A DNA stretch of 64,000 nt from Deltaproteobacteria bacterium. Its GTDB lineage: Bacteria > Myxococcota_A > UBA9160 > UBA4427. The number at the start of each line of letters is the position of its first letter. Position 1 is the first letter of the stretch. Below the pieces are notes generated by a model. That model was not told where the DNA came from, did no database searches, and saw only the letters and a program-made list of their open reading frames with translations. Made by a program: the position numbers and the translations under genes. The DNA is taken from contig JAJDAO010000073.1 in the NCBI GenBank assembly GCA_029261835.1, positions 186,001 to 250,000 on the forward strand. The letters run 5' to 3'. Shown one piece after another: positions 10,202-17,997 of this stretch.

Positions 10202-10867
10202 ATGAACTCGATTCGTGCGCTGATGCTGCTGGGCCTGCTCGCCCTGGCGCCGCAGGCCGTGGCGAACTCCGCCATTCCGGAGCAGGCGCCGGCGGACGCG
10301 CTGGGCAAGGGTGATCCCGTCAAGGGCAAGCAGTATTTCGCCGTGTGTCAGACTTGTCACGGCGAGGGGGGCCACGGTAATCCCGAGCTGCACGCCCCCC
10401 AGATCGCCGGCCAGGCGGAGTGGTATCTGCTGCGCCAGGTGACCAATTTCCGCGCCGGTGTTCGCGGCGCTCATCCCCAGGACACCTTCGGTGCCCAGAT
10501 GAGAGCAATGTCCCTGACGCTGCCCGATGAGCAGGCGGTGCGCGATGTCGTCGCCTACGTCCGGACCTTTCCCGAGCATCGCGGCGAGCGGACGATCGAA
10601 GGTGATCTCGAGAACGGCGAGCGGGTCTTCCTGCAGTGTGCCGTCTGCCACGGGAGCCGGGCCGAGGGCCAGCAGCTCTTCGGCGCCCCGCGGCTGAACG
10701 GGATGAGCGACTGGTATCTGGTCTCACAGCTCGCCAAGCTGAAGGCGGGTATTCGCGGCCATCACCGGGACGACGACCGTGGTCTTCAGATGTCCTCGGT
10801 GACGCGGCTCTTCGCGGACGAGCGGGCCATGAACGACGTGATCGCCTACATCCAGACGCTGCCCTGA
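10202..10867 (+). CDS. Dihaem cytochrome c4-like periplasmic electron carrier
   Basis: 221 residues. The ATG at 10202 has AAGGA upstream and opens a signal peptide ending near 'APQAVANS'. Two similar domains each have one haem c site: 'CQTCH' near residue 54 and 'CAVCH' near residue 147. Each domain also has the c4-type segment after the haem ('APQIAGQAEWYLLRQ', 'APRLNGMSDWYLVSQ') and a downstream Met in a 'QMR' or 'QMS' context as likely sixth ligand. Cytochromes c4 carry electrons to terminal oxidases or to periplasmic reductases in respiratory chains. No oxidase gene is adjacent, so the partner is not shown. Confidence 0.88.
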   Translation: MNSIRALMLLGLLALAPQAVANSAIPEQAPADALGKGDPVKGKQYFAVCQTCHGEGGHGNPELHAPQIAGQAEWYLLRQVTNFRAGVRGAHPQDTFGAQMRAMSLTLPDEQAVRDVVAYVRTFPEHRGERTIEGDLENGERVFLQCAVCHGSRAEGQQLFGAPRLNGMSDWYLVSQLAKLKAGIRGHHRDDDRGLQMSSVTRLFADERAMNDVIAYIQTLP

Positions 10868-10988
10868 GCCCAACTTCACATCACCGCGTCAGGCTGAGCC
10901 GCGCTGCGATGGGGGGGCCGCCGATGGATGATCTGCAGCGACCGAGTGACGCCAGCGATGGGTCGCGCGTCAGCCCGTTGATGCGTCG

Positions 10989-11327
10989 TTAAACGGCGTC
11001 TTCGCCGTGCTCGCCCGTTCGGATGCGCACCGCATCCTCGAGCTGAGTGACGAAGATCTTGCCATCGCCGATGCGACCGGTGCCGGCCGCCTGCATGATG
11101 GCGTTCACGACGTCGTCGACCAATTCGTCTGCCACGGCGACTTCCAGCTTCACCTTGGGTAGGAAGTCCACCACGTATTCAGCACCGCGGTACACCTCTG
11201 TGTGACCCTTCTGCCGTCCGAAGCCCTTTACCTCGGTGGCGGTCATGCCCTGGATGCCAATGCCCTGAAGCGCCTCTTTGACGTCGTCGATCTTGAACGG
11301 CTTGATGATCGCTTCGATCTTGCGCAT
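10989..11327 (-). CDS. glnB: Nitrogen regulatory protein P-II
   Basis: 112 residues, the exact family length. It starts 'MRKIEAIIKPFKIDDVKEAL', contains 'TEVKGFGRQKGHTE' and the T-loop 'YRGAEYVVDFLPKVK' with Tyr51, the site uridylylated by GlnD, and ends with the second signature 'GRIGDGKIFV'. P-II trimers sense 2-oxoglutarate, ATP/ADP and glutamine and regulate glutamine synthetase adenylylation, NtrB or AmtB. GGGAGAAGCAG precedes the ATG. Neither amtB nor glnA is next to it, so GlnB and GlnK types cannot be separated by context; the sequence is closer to GlnB. Confidence 0.96.
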   Translation of the reverse strand: MRKIEAIIKPFKIDDVKEALQGIGIQGMTATEVKGFGRQKGHTEVYRGAEYVVDFLPKVKLEVAVADELVDDVVNAIMQAAGTGRIGDGKIFVTQLEDAVRIRTGEHGEDAV

Positions 11328-11464
11328 CTGCTTCTCCCGCGTATTCAGACTGGTCGCGCGCTGCCAAGACCGATAGCTCGTCCCGCTGTGAAACGCGAGG
11401 TCGAGCCGCGGGCGATCGCTCCCCTATCGCCTACCATGAGCCAGCTCAGCGAGGAGGACGGGAG

Positions 11465-12220
11465 ATGGGGATACTGCAGGGCAAGAACGCCATCGTGACG
11501 GGCGCCGGGCAGGGTGTGGGTCGCGGCATCGCAATGGCGCTCGCGGGCGAGGGCTGTGCCGTGGCGGTTGCAGGCCGCACCGAGTCGAAGCTGGAAGGCG
11601 TGGTGCGAGAGATCGAGGCCGCTGGTGGTCGAGCGATTTCGGTGGTGTGCGAGGTCGGACAGGCGGATCAGATCGCCGCCTGTGTCGAGACGACGCTGCA
11701 GGCGCTCGGCGGGATCGACATCCTGGTGAACAACGCCCAGGTCGTGCCGCTGGGCATGTTGCTCGACGTGACCGACGAGGCGTTCCAGGCCGGCTTCGAC
11801 ACCGGTCCGCTGGCGTCACTGCGCTTCATGCGCGCGTGCCATCCCCACTTGAAAGGCGGTGGATCGGTTGTGAATCTCGGGACCGGTGCCGCTCTCAGGC
11901 CCGACCCGGTCGGCTATGGCGCCTACGCGGCGGTGAAGGAGGCCATCCGAACGCTCACCCGGGCGGCGGCGGTCGAGTGGGGGCCGGACGGTATTCGCGT
12001 CAACGCAATCATTCCGCTGGCGATGTCGCCCGGCATGCAGATGTGGACGGAGCTTCGGCCCGAGGAGGCCGAGGCCTTCATGGCCACGGTCCCGCTGCGC
12101 CGGGGTGGTGATTGCGAACGTGACATCGGTCGAGCGGTGGTGATGCTGGTCGGACCGGATTCCGGCTACATCACCGGCACCACGCTGATGTTGGACGGCG
12201 GGCAGGGCTACCTTCGTTAG
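11465..12220 (+). CDS. SDR-family oxidoreductase with altered catalytic motif
   Basis: 251 residues with a Rossmann fold: 'VTGAGQGVGRG' binds NAD(P), and 'YGAYAAVK' carries the catalytic Tyr154 and Lys158. The usual NNAG appears as 'NNAQ'. The usual catalytic serine region reads 'VVNLGTGAALRP', so Thr140 or Gly141 occupies the Ser position. The C-terminus 'YITGTTLMLDGGQGY' is typical of the classical SDR group. A GAGGACGGGAG sequence lies just before the ATG. Without the serine, activity may be reduced or depend on the threonine. Substrate unknown. Confidence 0.85.
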   Translation: MGILQGKNAIVTGAGQGVGRGIAMALAGEGCAVAVAGRTESKLEGVVREIEAAGGRAISVVCEVGQADQIAACVETTLQALGGIDILVNNAQVVPLGMLLDVTDEAFQAGFDTGPLASLRFMRACHPHLKGGGSVVNLGTGAALRPDPVGYGAYAAVKEAIRTLTRAAAVEWGPDGIRVNAIIPLAMSPGMQMWTELRPEEAEAFMATVPLRRGGDCERDIGRAVVMLVGPDSGYITGTTLMLDGGQGYLR

Positions 12221-12289
12221 TGTCCTGACCCAAGGGAGTTCACGCCCGCGGCGAAGCGTGCCGCGAGTGCCGGGGAAGGACGGCCGTGC

Positions 12290-13750
12290 TCAGGGGGGCG
12301 TGCTCTCGGCCGATGGGGAGACCAGCGCGCTTGCGCGCGCGATCCACTCCTCAATCTCGCCACGAAATCGTCTGGCCAGCTCGGGGTTCTGAGCCAGTAC
12401 GTCTTCTCGCTCCAACGGGTCGTTCTCGATCTCGAAGAGATCTTCGCGCTGACGATCCTTGTGCCAGATGTAACGCCAGCGACGATCTCGCACGAAGTAC
12501 GCCTCCTCCTTCGCGATGAAGGCCCATATATCCAGTCCCACGTCGGCGTCGTCCTGGCGCAGCCGGCTCATGCCACCGATGACCCGATCGCGTGCGAAAT
12601 CGCGCCCGTCCATCAAGTGGCCGTAGAGGCTCAGTCCGGTGCGATCGGATGCGTGCTCCTTCACGCCCGCGAATTCGAGAATGGTTGGGAAGAGATCGAC
12701 CGTCGAGACGAGAGTCGCATGACTCTGCCCAGCCGGCAGTCTGCCGGGCCAGCTGAAGATGATCGGGGTTCGGAAACCCTGCTCGTAGATCGAGAACTTG
12801 CCTCTCGAGCCCCCGAGATACTGCGGCGAAGAGTCGCTCTCCTGGGACTGGTCCCAGCCGTTGTCCGCGAGAAAGATGATCAACGTTCGCTCTCTGACAC
12901 CGCGTCGCTCGAGATGGGCGAGGAGCTGCCCCACGCGGTCGTCCAGCCGCGTGATATTGCCGAAATAGCGTCTATCACGGCTGGAGAAGCGCTCAGCCGA
13001 ATAGCTGCGCATGAATTCGGCTGCAGGATCGTGCGGCAGATGCGGCAGCATCGGTGCGAACCAGATGAAGAATGGTTCGTCGACGTGCTCGTCGATGAAC
13101 TCGAAGAGCGGCGCCATGGTCGACCGCCCGAGTTCCGTTCCGTCGCCTCCCGACAGCTCCTTGAGCAGACCACGGGATTTCGCCAGCGCCTTCTTGGATC
13201 CCTGCGGCGTGAGTTTCGAGTTCGTGCCGGCGGTGAAGCCAGCGGCGCCAGAGGGACCCTCCCAGTACTTTCCACCCTGAAAGGAGACATACCCGCGCCT
13301 GGCCAAGGCCTTGGGCAGTGTTTCCAGCGATCGGATGATCCGAAACTCCGGGAAGGTGGCTCCCTCCTTGCGCCCGACATCAGCCAGTGTCTTGATCTGG
13401 AGCGGGTGGAGACCGGTCAGCAGGGTCTGTAGCGATGGGCGGCAGGCGCTTGCCGTGTTGAACGCATGCGTGAGAACGACACCTTCACGCGCGAGTGTGT
13501 CGAGGTTCGGCGTGTGGATGAAGTCCGATCCCATGAAGCCAAAGTCTCGCCAGCCCTGATCGTCGGCGATGACGAGTACGATGTTGGGAGGGACCGTGTC
13601 CGCTCGCGTGCAGCCGAGCGCGAGCAGAGCCAGCAAGAGGAAGGCGGAGAAGACGGGCTGACGCGGGTTCCGCCTGGCGCTACGCGTACCTTCTACGCCA
13701 TCGCCGATTTGTGGCTGTGGTCTGCCGCTTCGTGTGATGGTGGGGCGCAT
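12290..13750 (-). CDS. Sulfatase-family lipoprotein (CxPSL subgroup)
   Basis: 486 residues from the ATG at 13750. A longer open frame upstream (to 14407) is the antisense of the neighbouring gene and is excluded. A long basic N-terminus is followed by a lipoprotein signal ending 'LALLALGC' (Cys47). Sulfatase core: 'IVLVIADDQGW' (metal aspartates 63-64), nucleophile segment 'SACRPSLQTLLTGLHP' with Cys103, 'GGKYWEGP', 'APMLPHLPHDP', 'FLADNGWD', and a C-terminal 'RYIWHKDRQREDLFEIEND'. The formylglycine motif is normally CxPxR; here the Arg position is Leu107. It diverges from another sulfatase-like lipoprotein at 13896. Predicted periplasmic sulfate-ester or phosphate-ester hydrolase. Confidence 0.85.
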   Translation of the reverse strand: MRPTITRSGRPQPQIGDGVEGTRSARRNPRQPVFSAFLLLALLALGCTRADTVPPNIVLVIADDQGWRDFGFMGSDFIHTPNLDTLAREGVVLTHAFNTASACRPSLQTLLTGLHPLQIKTLADVGRKEGATFPEFRIIRSLETLPKALARRGYVSFQGGKYWEGPSGAAGFTAGTNSKLTPQGSKKALAKSRGLLKELSGGDGTELGRSTMAPLFEFIDEHVDEPFFIWFAPMLPHLPHDPAAEFMRSYSAERFSSRDRRYFGNITRLDDRVGQLLAHLERRGVRERTLIIFLADNGWDQSQESDSSPQYLGGSRGKFSIYEQGFRTPIIFSWPGRLPAGQSHATLVSTVDLFPTILEFAGVKEHASDRTGLSLYGHLMDGRDFARDRVIGGMSRLRQDDADVGLDIWAFIAKEEAYFVRDRRWRYIWHKDRQREDLFEIENDPLEREDVLAQNPELARRFRGEIEEWIARASALVSPSAESTPP

Positions 13751-13895
13751 CGATCTCGGACCCCGCAGGACGCCGCCGAGCCTGCATTCCCGGGTGCTTG
13801 CTTTCAAGAGAGAGCCATCCGTTTCGACGTCAGCTTGTAGCACGCTCACCCTCATCCGCCCGCTGGCCGGCAGGCCTCTGTGGTATTCTCTCGCG

Positions 13896-16097
13896 GTGCA
13901 CTTCCCCGTCGGCAGTCTACCGGTGTTCATTCTTCTCGTCGCGGTGGCAGCCGGCTGCTCGTCTGAGTCGCAGCAGGAGTTGGGCCACACATCGCCTTGT
14001 CCGGGGCCCGAGTCCGGCCAGAGTGTGCTCTCACGCGAGACGATGTTGCGCCGTCTTGCTGCCGATCGGGCGCCCGAGTTTGCAGCGAAGCTGCGTCTGA
14101 GTGAGATCGCGGACGATTCGCGCTGGGTTCTGCCCGGCGTGAGCGCACTGGATGCGCCGCGAAGGTTCACCCTGAAGTTCCCCGCCGACGCACAAGCTCC
14201 CGTGCGGCGGAGAATCGCGCTCGATCGTGGGCACTTCCGATTCGCGAAGCGCGTGTTGGCGGATCTGCGGCTGCGGACCGATGAATGGCAGTCGCTCGGT
14301 ACGAAGCTGCTGACTATCGAACGAGACGATGAGGGTCCCTTTATCGAGCTGGAAGTCGATCTCTCCGAATCGGCGCAGCAGCATACGGACGCCCAGCTGG
14401 TCGTCATGGTCTACTCCGCGGCGAGGCACCTGGCACTGAGGTACGCGAGCCCGGTCGTTGCCATTCCGAGCCAGCCGAGCTGGCTGGCGTTCTCCTTCGG
14501 CGTCTTGGAGCCAGCCTGGAGCCAGGGACCGGTTCGGTTCCGCCTGCGGGCTTGCGAGGGTCGACGCTGCCAGTGTCTGCACGAGGAGGTCGTCGATCCC
14601 GCTGTTGATTCACAGCGCTACTGGCAGGAGCGCCGTGTGTCGCTGGCTCCACTGACTGGGCGGAACGTCTCGTTTCACTTCGAGAGCGAGCCGGTCGCAC
14701 CACTCGAAGACGGCTACACGCTCGCACAGTGGGAGACGCCGCACCTGCTCGTCGAATCGAGGGAGGCACCGGGGGGAAGGCACAATCTACTTCTGATCTC
14801 TCTCGACACACTTCGCGCAGATCACCTGGGCGCGTACGGCTACCGGCGGGAAACGAGTCCCTTCATGAGTGGAGAGCTCGCCGAGCGCAGCACCCTCTTC
14901 GAGAATGTCGTGGCGCCCGCCACCACAACGGTTCCGTCCCACATGACGCTCTTTACATCGCTGCCGCCCTCGGTGCACGGTGTCGTGTCGAATCTGCGAG
15001 AGCGCGGACTGCCCGATGGTGTTCCCACGCTGGCGGGTGTCCTGCGCCGGGGGGGCTATGCCACCGGCTCTATCAACGAGAATGGCGCCATCAATCGGCG
15101 AATGGGGTTCGGCAAGGGTTTCGACTACTACGTTGAGCACATGAGCGCACGCATGATCCGGCCGGAGGGGCACGTGGGTCGTATCTTCTCCTCCGGTCGA
15201 CGCTTCATCAAACGCCATCGGGGGCAACGTTGGTTTCTCTTCCTTCACACCTACGAGGTCCACTATCCCTACACGGCGCCGGAGGCATACGCCGACCTCT
15301 TCCCAGAGGGTGACGACCCCAGCCATCCCGACAACGTCCGCCTCGGAAAAGGCCGCAAGCTCTTCTATCCGGTTCTCTACGACCGGGAGATCCGGTATCT
15401 CGACAGCGAGCTCGAGAAGCTCCTGCGAGATCTCGACACGGCAGGCGATCTTGATGACACATTGGTGGTGATCACTGCGGATCACGGCGAGGCGTTTCTG
15501 GAGCACAGCTTCGTCGGCCATGGGAGCGACGTTCACCAGGAGACCGTCCACATTCCACTCTTTGTGCTCGGTCCCGGAATCGAGGGGGGGCGTCGTATTC
15601 GGGTGCCGGTCGGGCTCGGCGATCTGATGCCCACACTGCTCGAATGGCTCGAGATCCCCGCCCCCGACGAGCTGATGGGCCGCTCTTTCGCCTCGCTCCT
15701 CGGGGCCGGAGCCGAGGCGGATTACGGAGCCGGGAACACGATCGTGAGCGAAGCGTGGCATCACATGGGCGAGGCGGCGGATGGCAAGCAGGAGATCATC
15801 CCGCCCACGCTTGCCGTACGCCGCGGGCGACACAAGCTGATTCGCTACAAGACCGACGGCGAGCCGCGCTACGAGTTCTACGACCTGCTGAGCGACCCGG
15901 CCGAGGAGCGCGATCTCTTCGATCTGCAGCTACCGGTGGTACGGGGGCTGAAGGCCGTGGCGGATGGCTACGAGCAGGACAGCAGCGTGATCGCCCGGCG
16001 TCTGGGCGTGCCCCCGCTCGAGCGCGACGCGCCGACCACCCAGGACATCGACCCGGATCGGCTCGAAGCACTTCGAGCGCTGGGCTACGTCGAGTAG
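13896..16097 (+). CDS. Sulfatase-like lipoprotein with N-terminal beta domain
   Basis: 733 residues from a GTG at 13896. This start gives a compact lipoprotein signal 'HFPVGSLPVFILLVAVAAGC', whereas the ATG at 13734 would precede it with 54 unconserved residues. Residues of about 25-300 form a domain I do not recognise, probably beta-rich. The alkaline-phosphatase-fold part starts at 'LLLISLDTLRADHLGAYGY', has nucleophile segment 'TTTVPSHMTLFTS' with Thr in place of Cys/Ser, then 'FLHTYEVHYPY', 'ITADHGEAFLEH' and 'GHGSDVHQE'. Threonine nucleophiles occur in phosphoethanolamine and phosphoglycerol transferases, so hydrolase and transferase are both possible. It shares a 145-bp divergent upstream region with the sulfatase at 12290-13750. 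Confidence 0.82.
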   Translation: MHFPVGSLPVFILLVAVAAGCSSESQQELGHTSPCPGPESGQSVLSRETMLRRLAADRAPEFAAKLRLSEIADDSRWVLPGVSALDAPRRFTLKFPADAQAPVRRRIALDRGHFRFAKRVLADLRLRTDEWQSLGTKLLTIERDDEGPFIELEVDLSESAQQHTDAQLVVMVYSAARHLALRYASPVVAIPSQPSWLAFSFGVLEPAWSQGPVRFRLRACEGRRCQCLHEEVVDPAVDSQRYWQERRVSLAPLTGRNVSFHFESEPVAPLEDGYTLAQWETPHLLVESREAPGGRHNLLLISLDTLRADHLGAYGYRRETSPFMSGELAERSTLFENVVAPATTTVPSHMTLFTSLPPSVHGVVSNLRERGLPDGVPTLAGVLRRGGYATGSINENGAINRRMGFGKGFDYYVEHMSARMIRPEGHVGRIFSSGRRFIKRHRGQRWFLFLHTYEVHYPYTAPEAYADLFPEGDDPSHPDNVRLGKGRKLFYPVLYDREIRYLDSELEKLLRDLDTAGDLDDTLVVITADHGEAFLEHSFVGHGSDVHQETVHIPLFVLGPGIEGGRRIRVPVGLGDLMPTLLEWLEIPAPDELMGRSFASLLGAGAEADYGAGNTIVSEAWHHMGEAADGKQEIIPPTLAVRRGRHKLIRYKTDGEPRYEFYDLLSDPAEERDLFDLQLPVVRGLKAVADGYEQDSSVIARRLGVPPLERDAPTTQDIDPDRLEALRALGYVE

Positions 16098-16107
16098 CTG
16101 GTCTCGC

Positions 16108-16120
16108 GCCCGTTGCGGGC
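16108..16120. terminator. Short GC hairpin between convergent genes
   Basis: GCCCG-TTG-CGGGC is a perfect 5-bp stem between the sulfatase-like stop (16097) and the stop of the reverse-strand SDR (16137). There is no T-run on either side, so terminator function is tentative. Confidence 0.3.
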
Positions 16121-16136
16121 GGCGCGTTCTCTCCGC

Positions 16137-16928
16137 TCACGGCATGTAGGTCCCGCCGTTGGTGTGCAGCACCTGACCCGTCATGTAGCGCGACGCGTCG
16201 GAGGCCAGAAAGAGAAAGGCGTGGGCGATGTCATCGGGCGTGCCGAGCGTGTGCAGGGGGATGCGCTCGCGCACCCGGGTCCGCGTCCTCTCCATCTTCT
16301 CTTCGTCGAGATGCCCATCCGGCTTGCGCGCATGTCGAGTCGTCATCCCCCCCTCGACGTAGCCCGGGGCGACCGCATTGACTCGAATGCCGCTCGCGGC
16401 CACCTCGGCTGCCAATACACGAGTGAGTGCCATCACACCCGCCTTGGACATGCTGTAGCAGGAGAGCATCGGCAGGGCGGTGAAGCCTCCGCTCGAGGAC
16501 ATGTTCACGATGCTGCCGGATTGTCGCGCTTGCATGGCTCGCACGGCGGCCTGGCAGCCGAAGTACACACCTTTGAGATTGACCGCCAGCACACGATCGA
16601 GGTCGGCCTCGTCGGTGTCGATGACCGGCGAGTCGTGGATCACGCCGGCAATGTTGGCCATCACGTCGAGCTGACCGAAGCGTGAGAGTGCGAGCTCGAT
16701 CAGGGCGTCGACCTCAGCGCGCATCGTTACGTCGGTGCGTCGGCAGACGACCTCGTGGCCTTCGGCCAGAAGCCGGTCTCGCGTGGCTTCCATGCCGGCT
16801 TCGGCCAGATCTCCGAGCACCAGTCTTGCCCCCGCCTGCGCGTACTCGGCGGCGATGGCGTCCCCCATGGCACTCGACGCACCGCTGATGACGGCGGTCC
16901 GGCCCGATAGATCGAATGCTCTGTTCAT
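16137..16928 (-). CDS. SDR-family oxidoreductase
   Basis: 263 residues, classical SDR. 'VISGASSAMGDA' is the nucleotide-binding turn with Met instead of the usual Ile, 'ANIAG' replaces NNAG, Ser144/145 in 'VNMSSSGG' with Tyr158 and Lys162 in 'YSMSK' form the catalytic set, and 'YMTGQVLHTNGGTYMP' closes the protein. Such enzymes oxidise or reduce alcohol/ketone groups with NAD(P)(H); many act on hydroxyacyl-CoA, steroid or cyclic substrates. It diverges from a second SDR at 16993 with only 64 bp between the starts, so the two may share control. Substrate unknown. Confidence 0.9.
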   Translation of the reverse strand: MNRAFDLSGRTAVISGASSAMGDAIAAEYAQAGARLVLGDLAEAGMEATRDRLLAEGHEVVCRRTDVTMRAEVDALIELALSRFGQLDVMANIAGVIHDSPVIDTDEADLDRVLAVNLKGVYFGCQAAVRAMQARQSGSIVNMSSSGGFTALPMLSCYSMSKAGVMALTRVLAAEVAASGIRVNAVAPGYVEGGMTTRHARKPDGHLDEEKMERTRTRVRERIPLHTLGTPDDIAHAFLFLASDASRYMTGQVLHTNGGTYMP

Positions 16929-16992
16929 TGCGTCTGCTCCCGTCGAGTCAGATTGCTAGCATGTCTGAACTTCAGCGGGGAGACCGACCTGG

Positions 16993-17763
16993 ATGGATCT
17001 TTCAGGCAAGCACGTGGTGGTGACGGGTGGCGCCAACGGCATCGGGCGGGCGATGTGCCGCCACTTCGTCGCGCAGGGAGCTCGTCGTGTCGTGGTGGCA
17101 GACCTCGACGAGGCGGGTGCCCGTGAAGTGGCCGCCGAGATCGGCGGTCTCGGACTCGGGGTTGACGTGGCCGACGAGGGTCAGGTCCGCGATCTGGTGT
17201 CGCGCGCGCAAACCACGGGTGGGCCGATCGATCTTTTCTGTTCGAACGCCGGCATCGCCACCGCGGGCGGAGTAGAAGTCGTGAACGAGGAGTGGCAGCG
17301 CATCTGGCAGATCAACGTGATGGCGCACATCTACGCGGCCCGTGCGGTGCTGCCCTCGATGTTGGAGCGGGGTCGGGGGTATCTGCTCAGCACCGCCTCG
17401 GCGGCCGGTCTTCTCAGCCAGATCGGCTCGGCCCCGTATTCGGTCACGAAGCACGCAGCGATCGGCTTGGCCGAGGCTCTGGCGATCGCCCACGGCGATC
17501 AGGGGATTCGCGTTTCGGTCCTCTGCCCCCAGGCTGTACGCACGGCCATGACGGCCGGTCTCGAGGGAGGCGGTGTGGCGGGTGTCGATGGCATGCTCGA
17601 GCCAGAGGTGGTGGCCGAGGTGGTTGTCCAGGGCCTGGCGGACGAGCGCTTCCTGATCCTGCCGCACCCGACGGTCGCCGACTACATGCGTCGCAAGGTC
17701 GATGACTACGATCGCTGGCTCTCCGGCATGCGGAAGCTGCAGCAGCGCTATCGGATCGGGTGA
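16993..17763 (+). CDS. SDR-family oxidoreductase
   Basis: 256 residues. 'VVVTGGANGIGRA' is a standard cofactor loop and 'CSNAG' stands at the NNAG site. Catalytic Ser136 lies in 'LLSTASAAGL', Tyr149 and Lys153 in 'YSVTK'. The C-terminus lacks the usual 'DGG' ending and reads 'DYMRRKVDDYDRWLSGMRK', a pattern seen in SDRs encoded in fatty-acid and steroid-like catabolic regions. The gene points towards the ACAD operon 235 bp downstream, but the long gap with an operator-like palindrome makes it a separate transcription unit. Substrate unknown. Confidence 0.9.
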   Translation: MDLSGKHVVVTGGANGIGRAMCRHFVAQGARRVVVADLDEAGAREVAAEIGGLGLGVDVADEGQVRDLVSRAQTTGGPIDLFCSNAGIATAGGVEVVNEEWQRIWQINVMAHIYAARAVLPSMLERGRGYLLSTASAAGLLSQIGSAPYSVTKHAAIGLAEALAIAHGDQGIRVSVLCPQAVRTAMTAGLEGGGVAGVDGMLEPEVVAEVVVQGLADERFLILPHPTVADYMRRKVDDYDRWLSGMRKLQQRYRIG

Positions 17764-17920
17764 CGTCTCGGTGCGCGGCGCGCGGCGCAGACCCAGACAC
17801 TCGCGGTCGGGGCCTCCGAGGCACACAAAAACACTATTTGACACAGAGCCTTACGGCTTCGGAGGCGTTCCTGACGGGTCGCCCGGCAGGGCACCGGAGC
17901 GCCCGTTGTTCGCCATTTAC

Positions 17921-17944
17921 AATACGCGACGTATCGTATACATT
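17921..17944. promoter_or_regulatory. Palindromic operator before the ACAD operon (TetR-type candidate)
   Basis: An 18-bp imperfect palindrome of form ATACG-nn-ACGT-nn-CGTAT covers 17922-17939 (14 of 18 positions symmetric). It sits 59 bases before the ACAD start. A TACAAT -10-like hexamer at 17918-17923 overlaps its left edge, as expected for a repressor site. A very similar sequence lies at 29096-29116 in front of the thiolase-tetR operon. Confidence 0.5.
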
Positions 17945-17997
17945 CGACCGCCCCGCCAAGCACCGCGCGTGTGCGCCGATCCATGGAGGAGCCCCCG

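Noticed and set aside
12247..12265. CGCGGC/GCCGCG stem behind an SDR gene
   Set aside because: Only 6 bp in GC-rich DNA with no T-run; easily chance, so not listed as a terminator.
12290..14407. A 705-residue frame including the sulfatase
   Set aside because: The part beyond 13750 is the antisense of the divergent sulfatase-like gene, with Ser/Arg-rich noise; the lipoprotein signal lies after the ATG at 13750.
17838..17843. Perfect TTGACA upstream of the ACAD operon
   Set aside because: No -10-like hexamer at 16-18 bases downstream (GGAGGC follows), and the distance to the gene is large.
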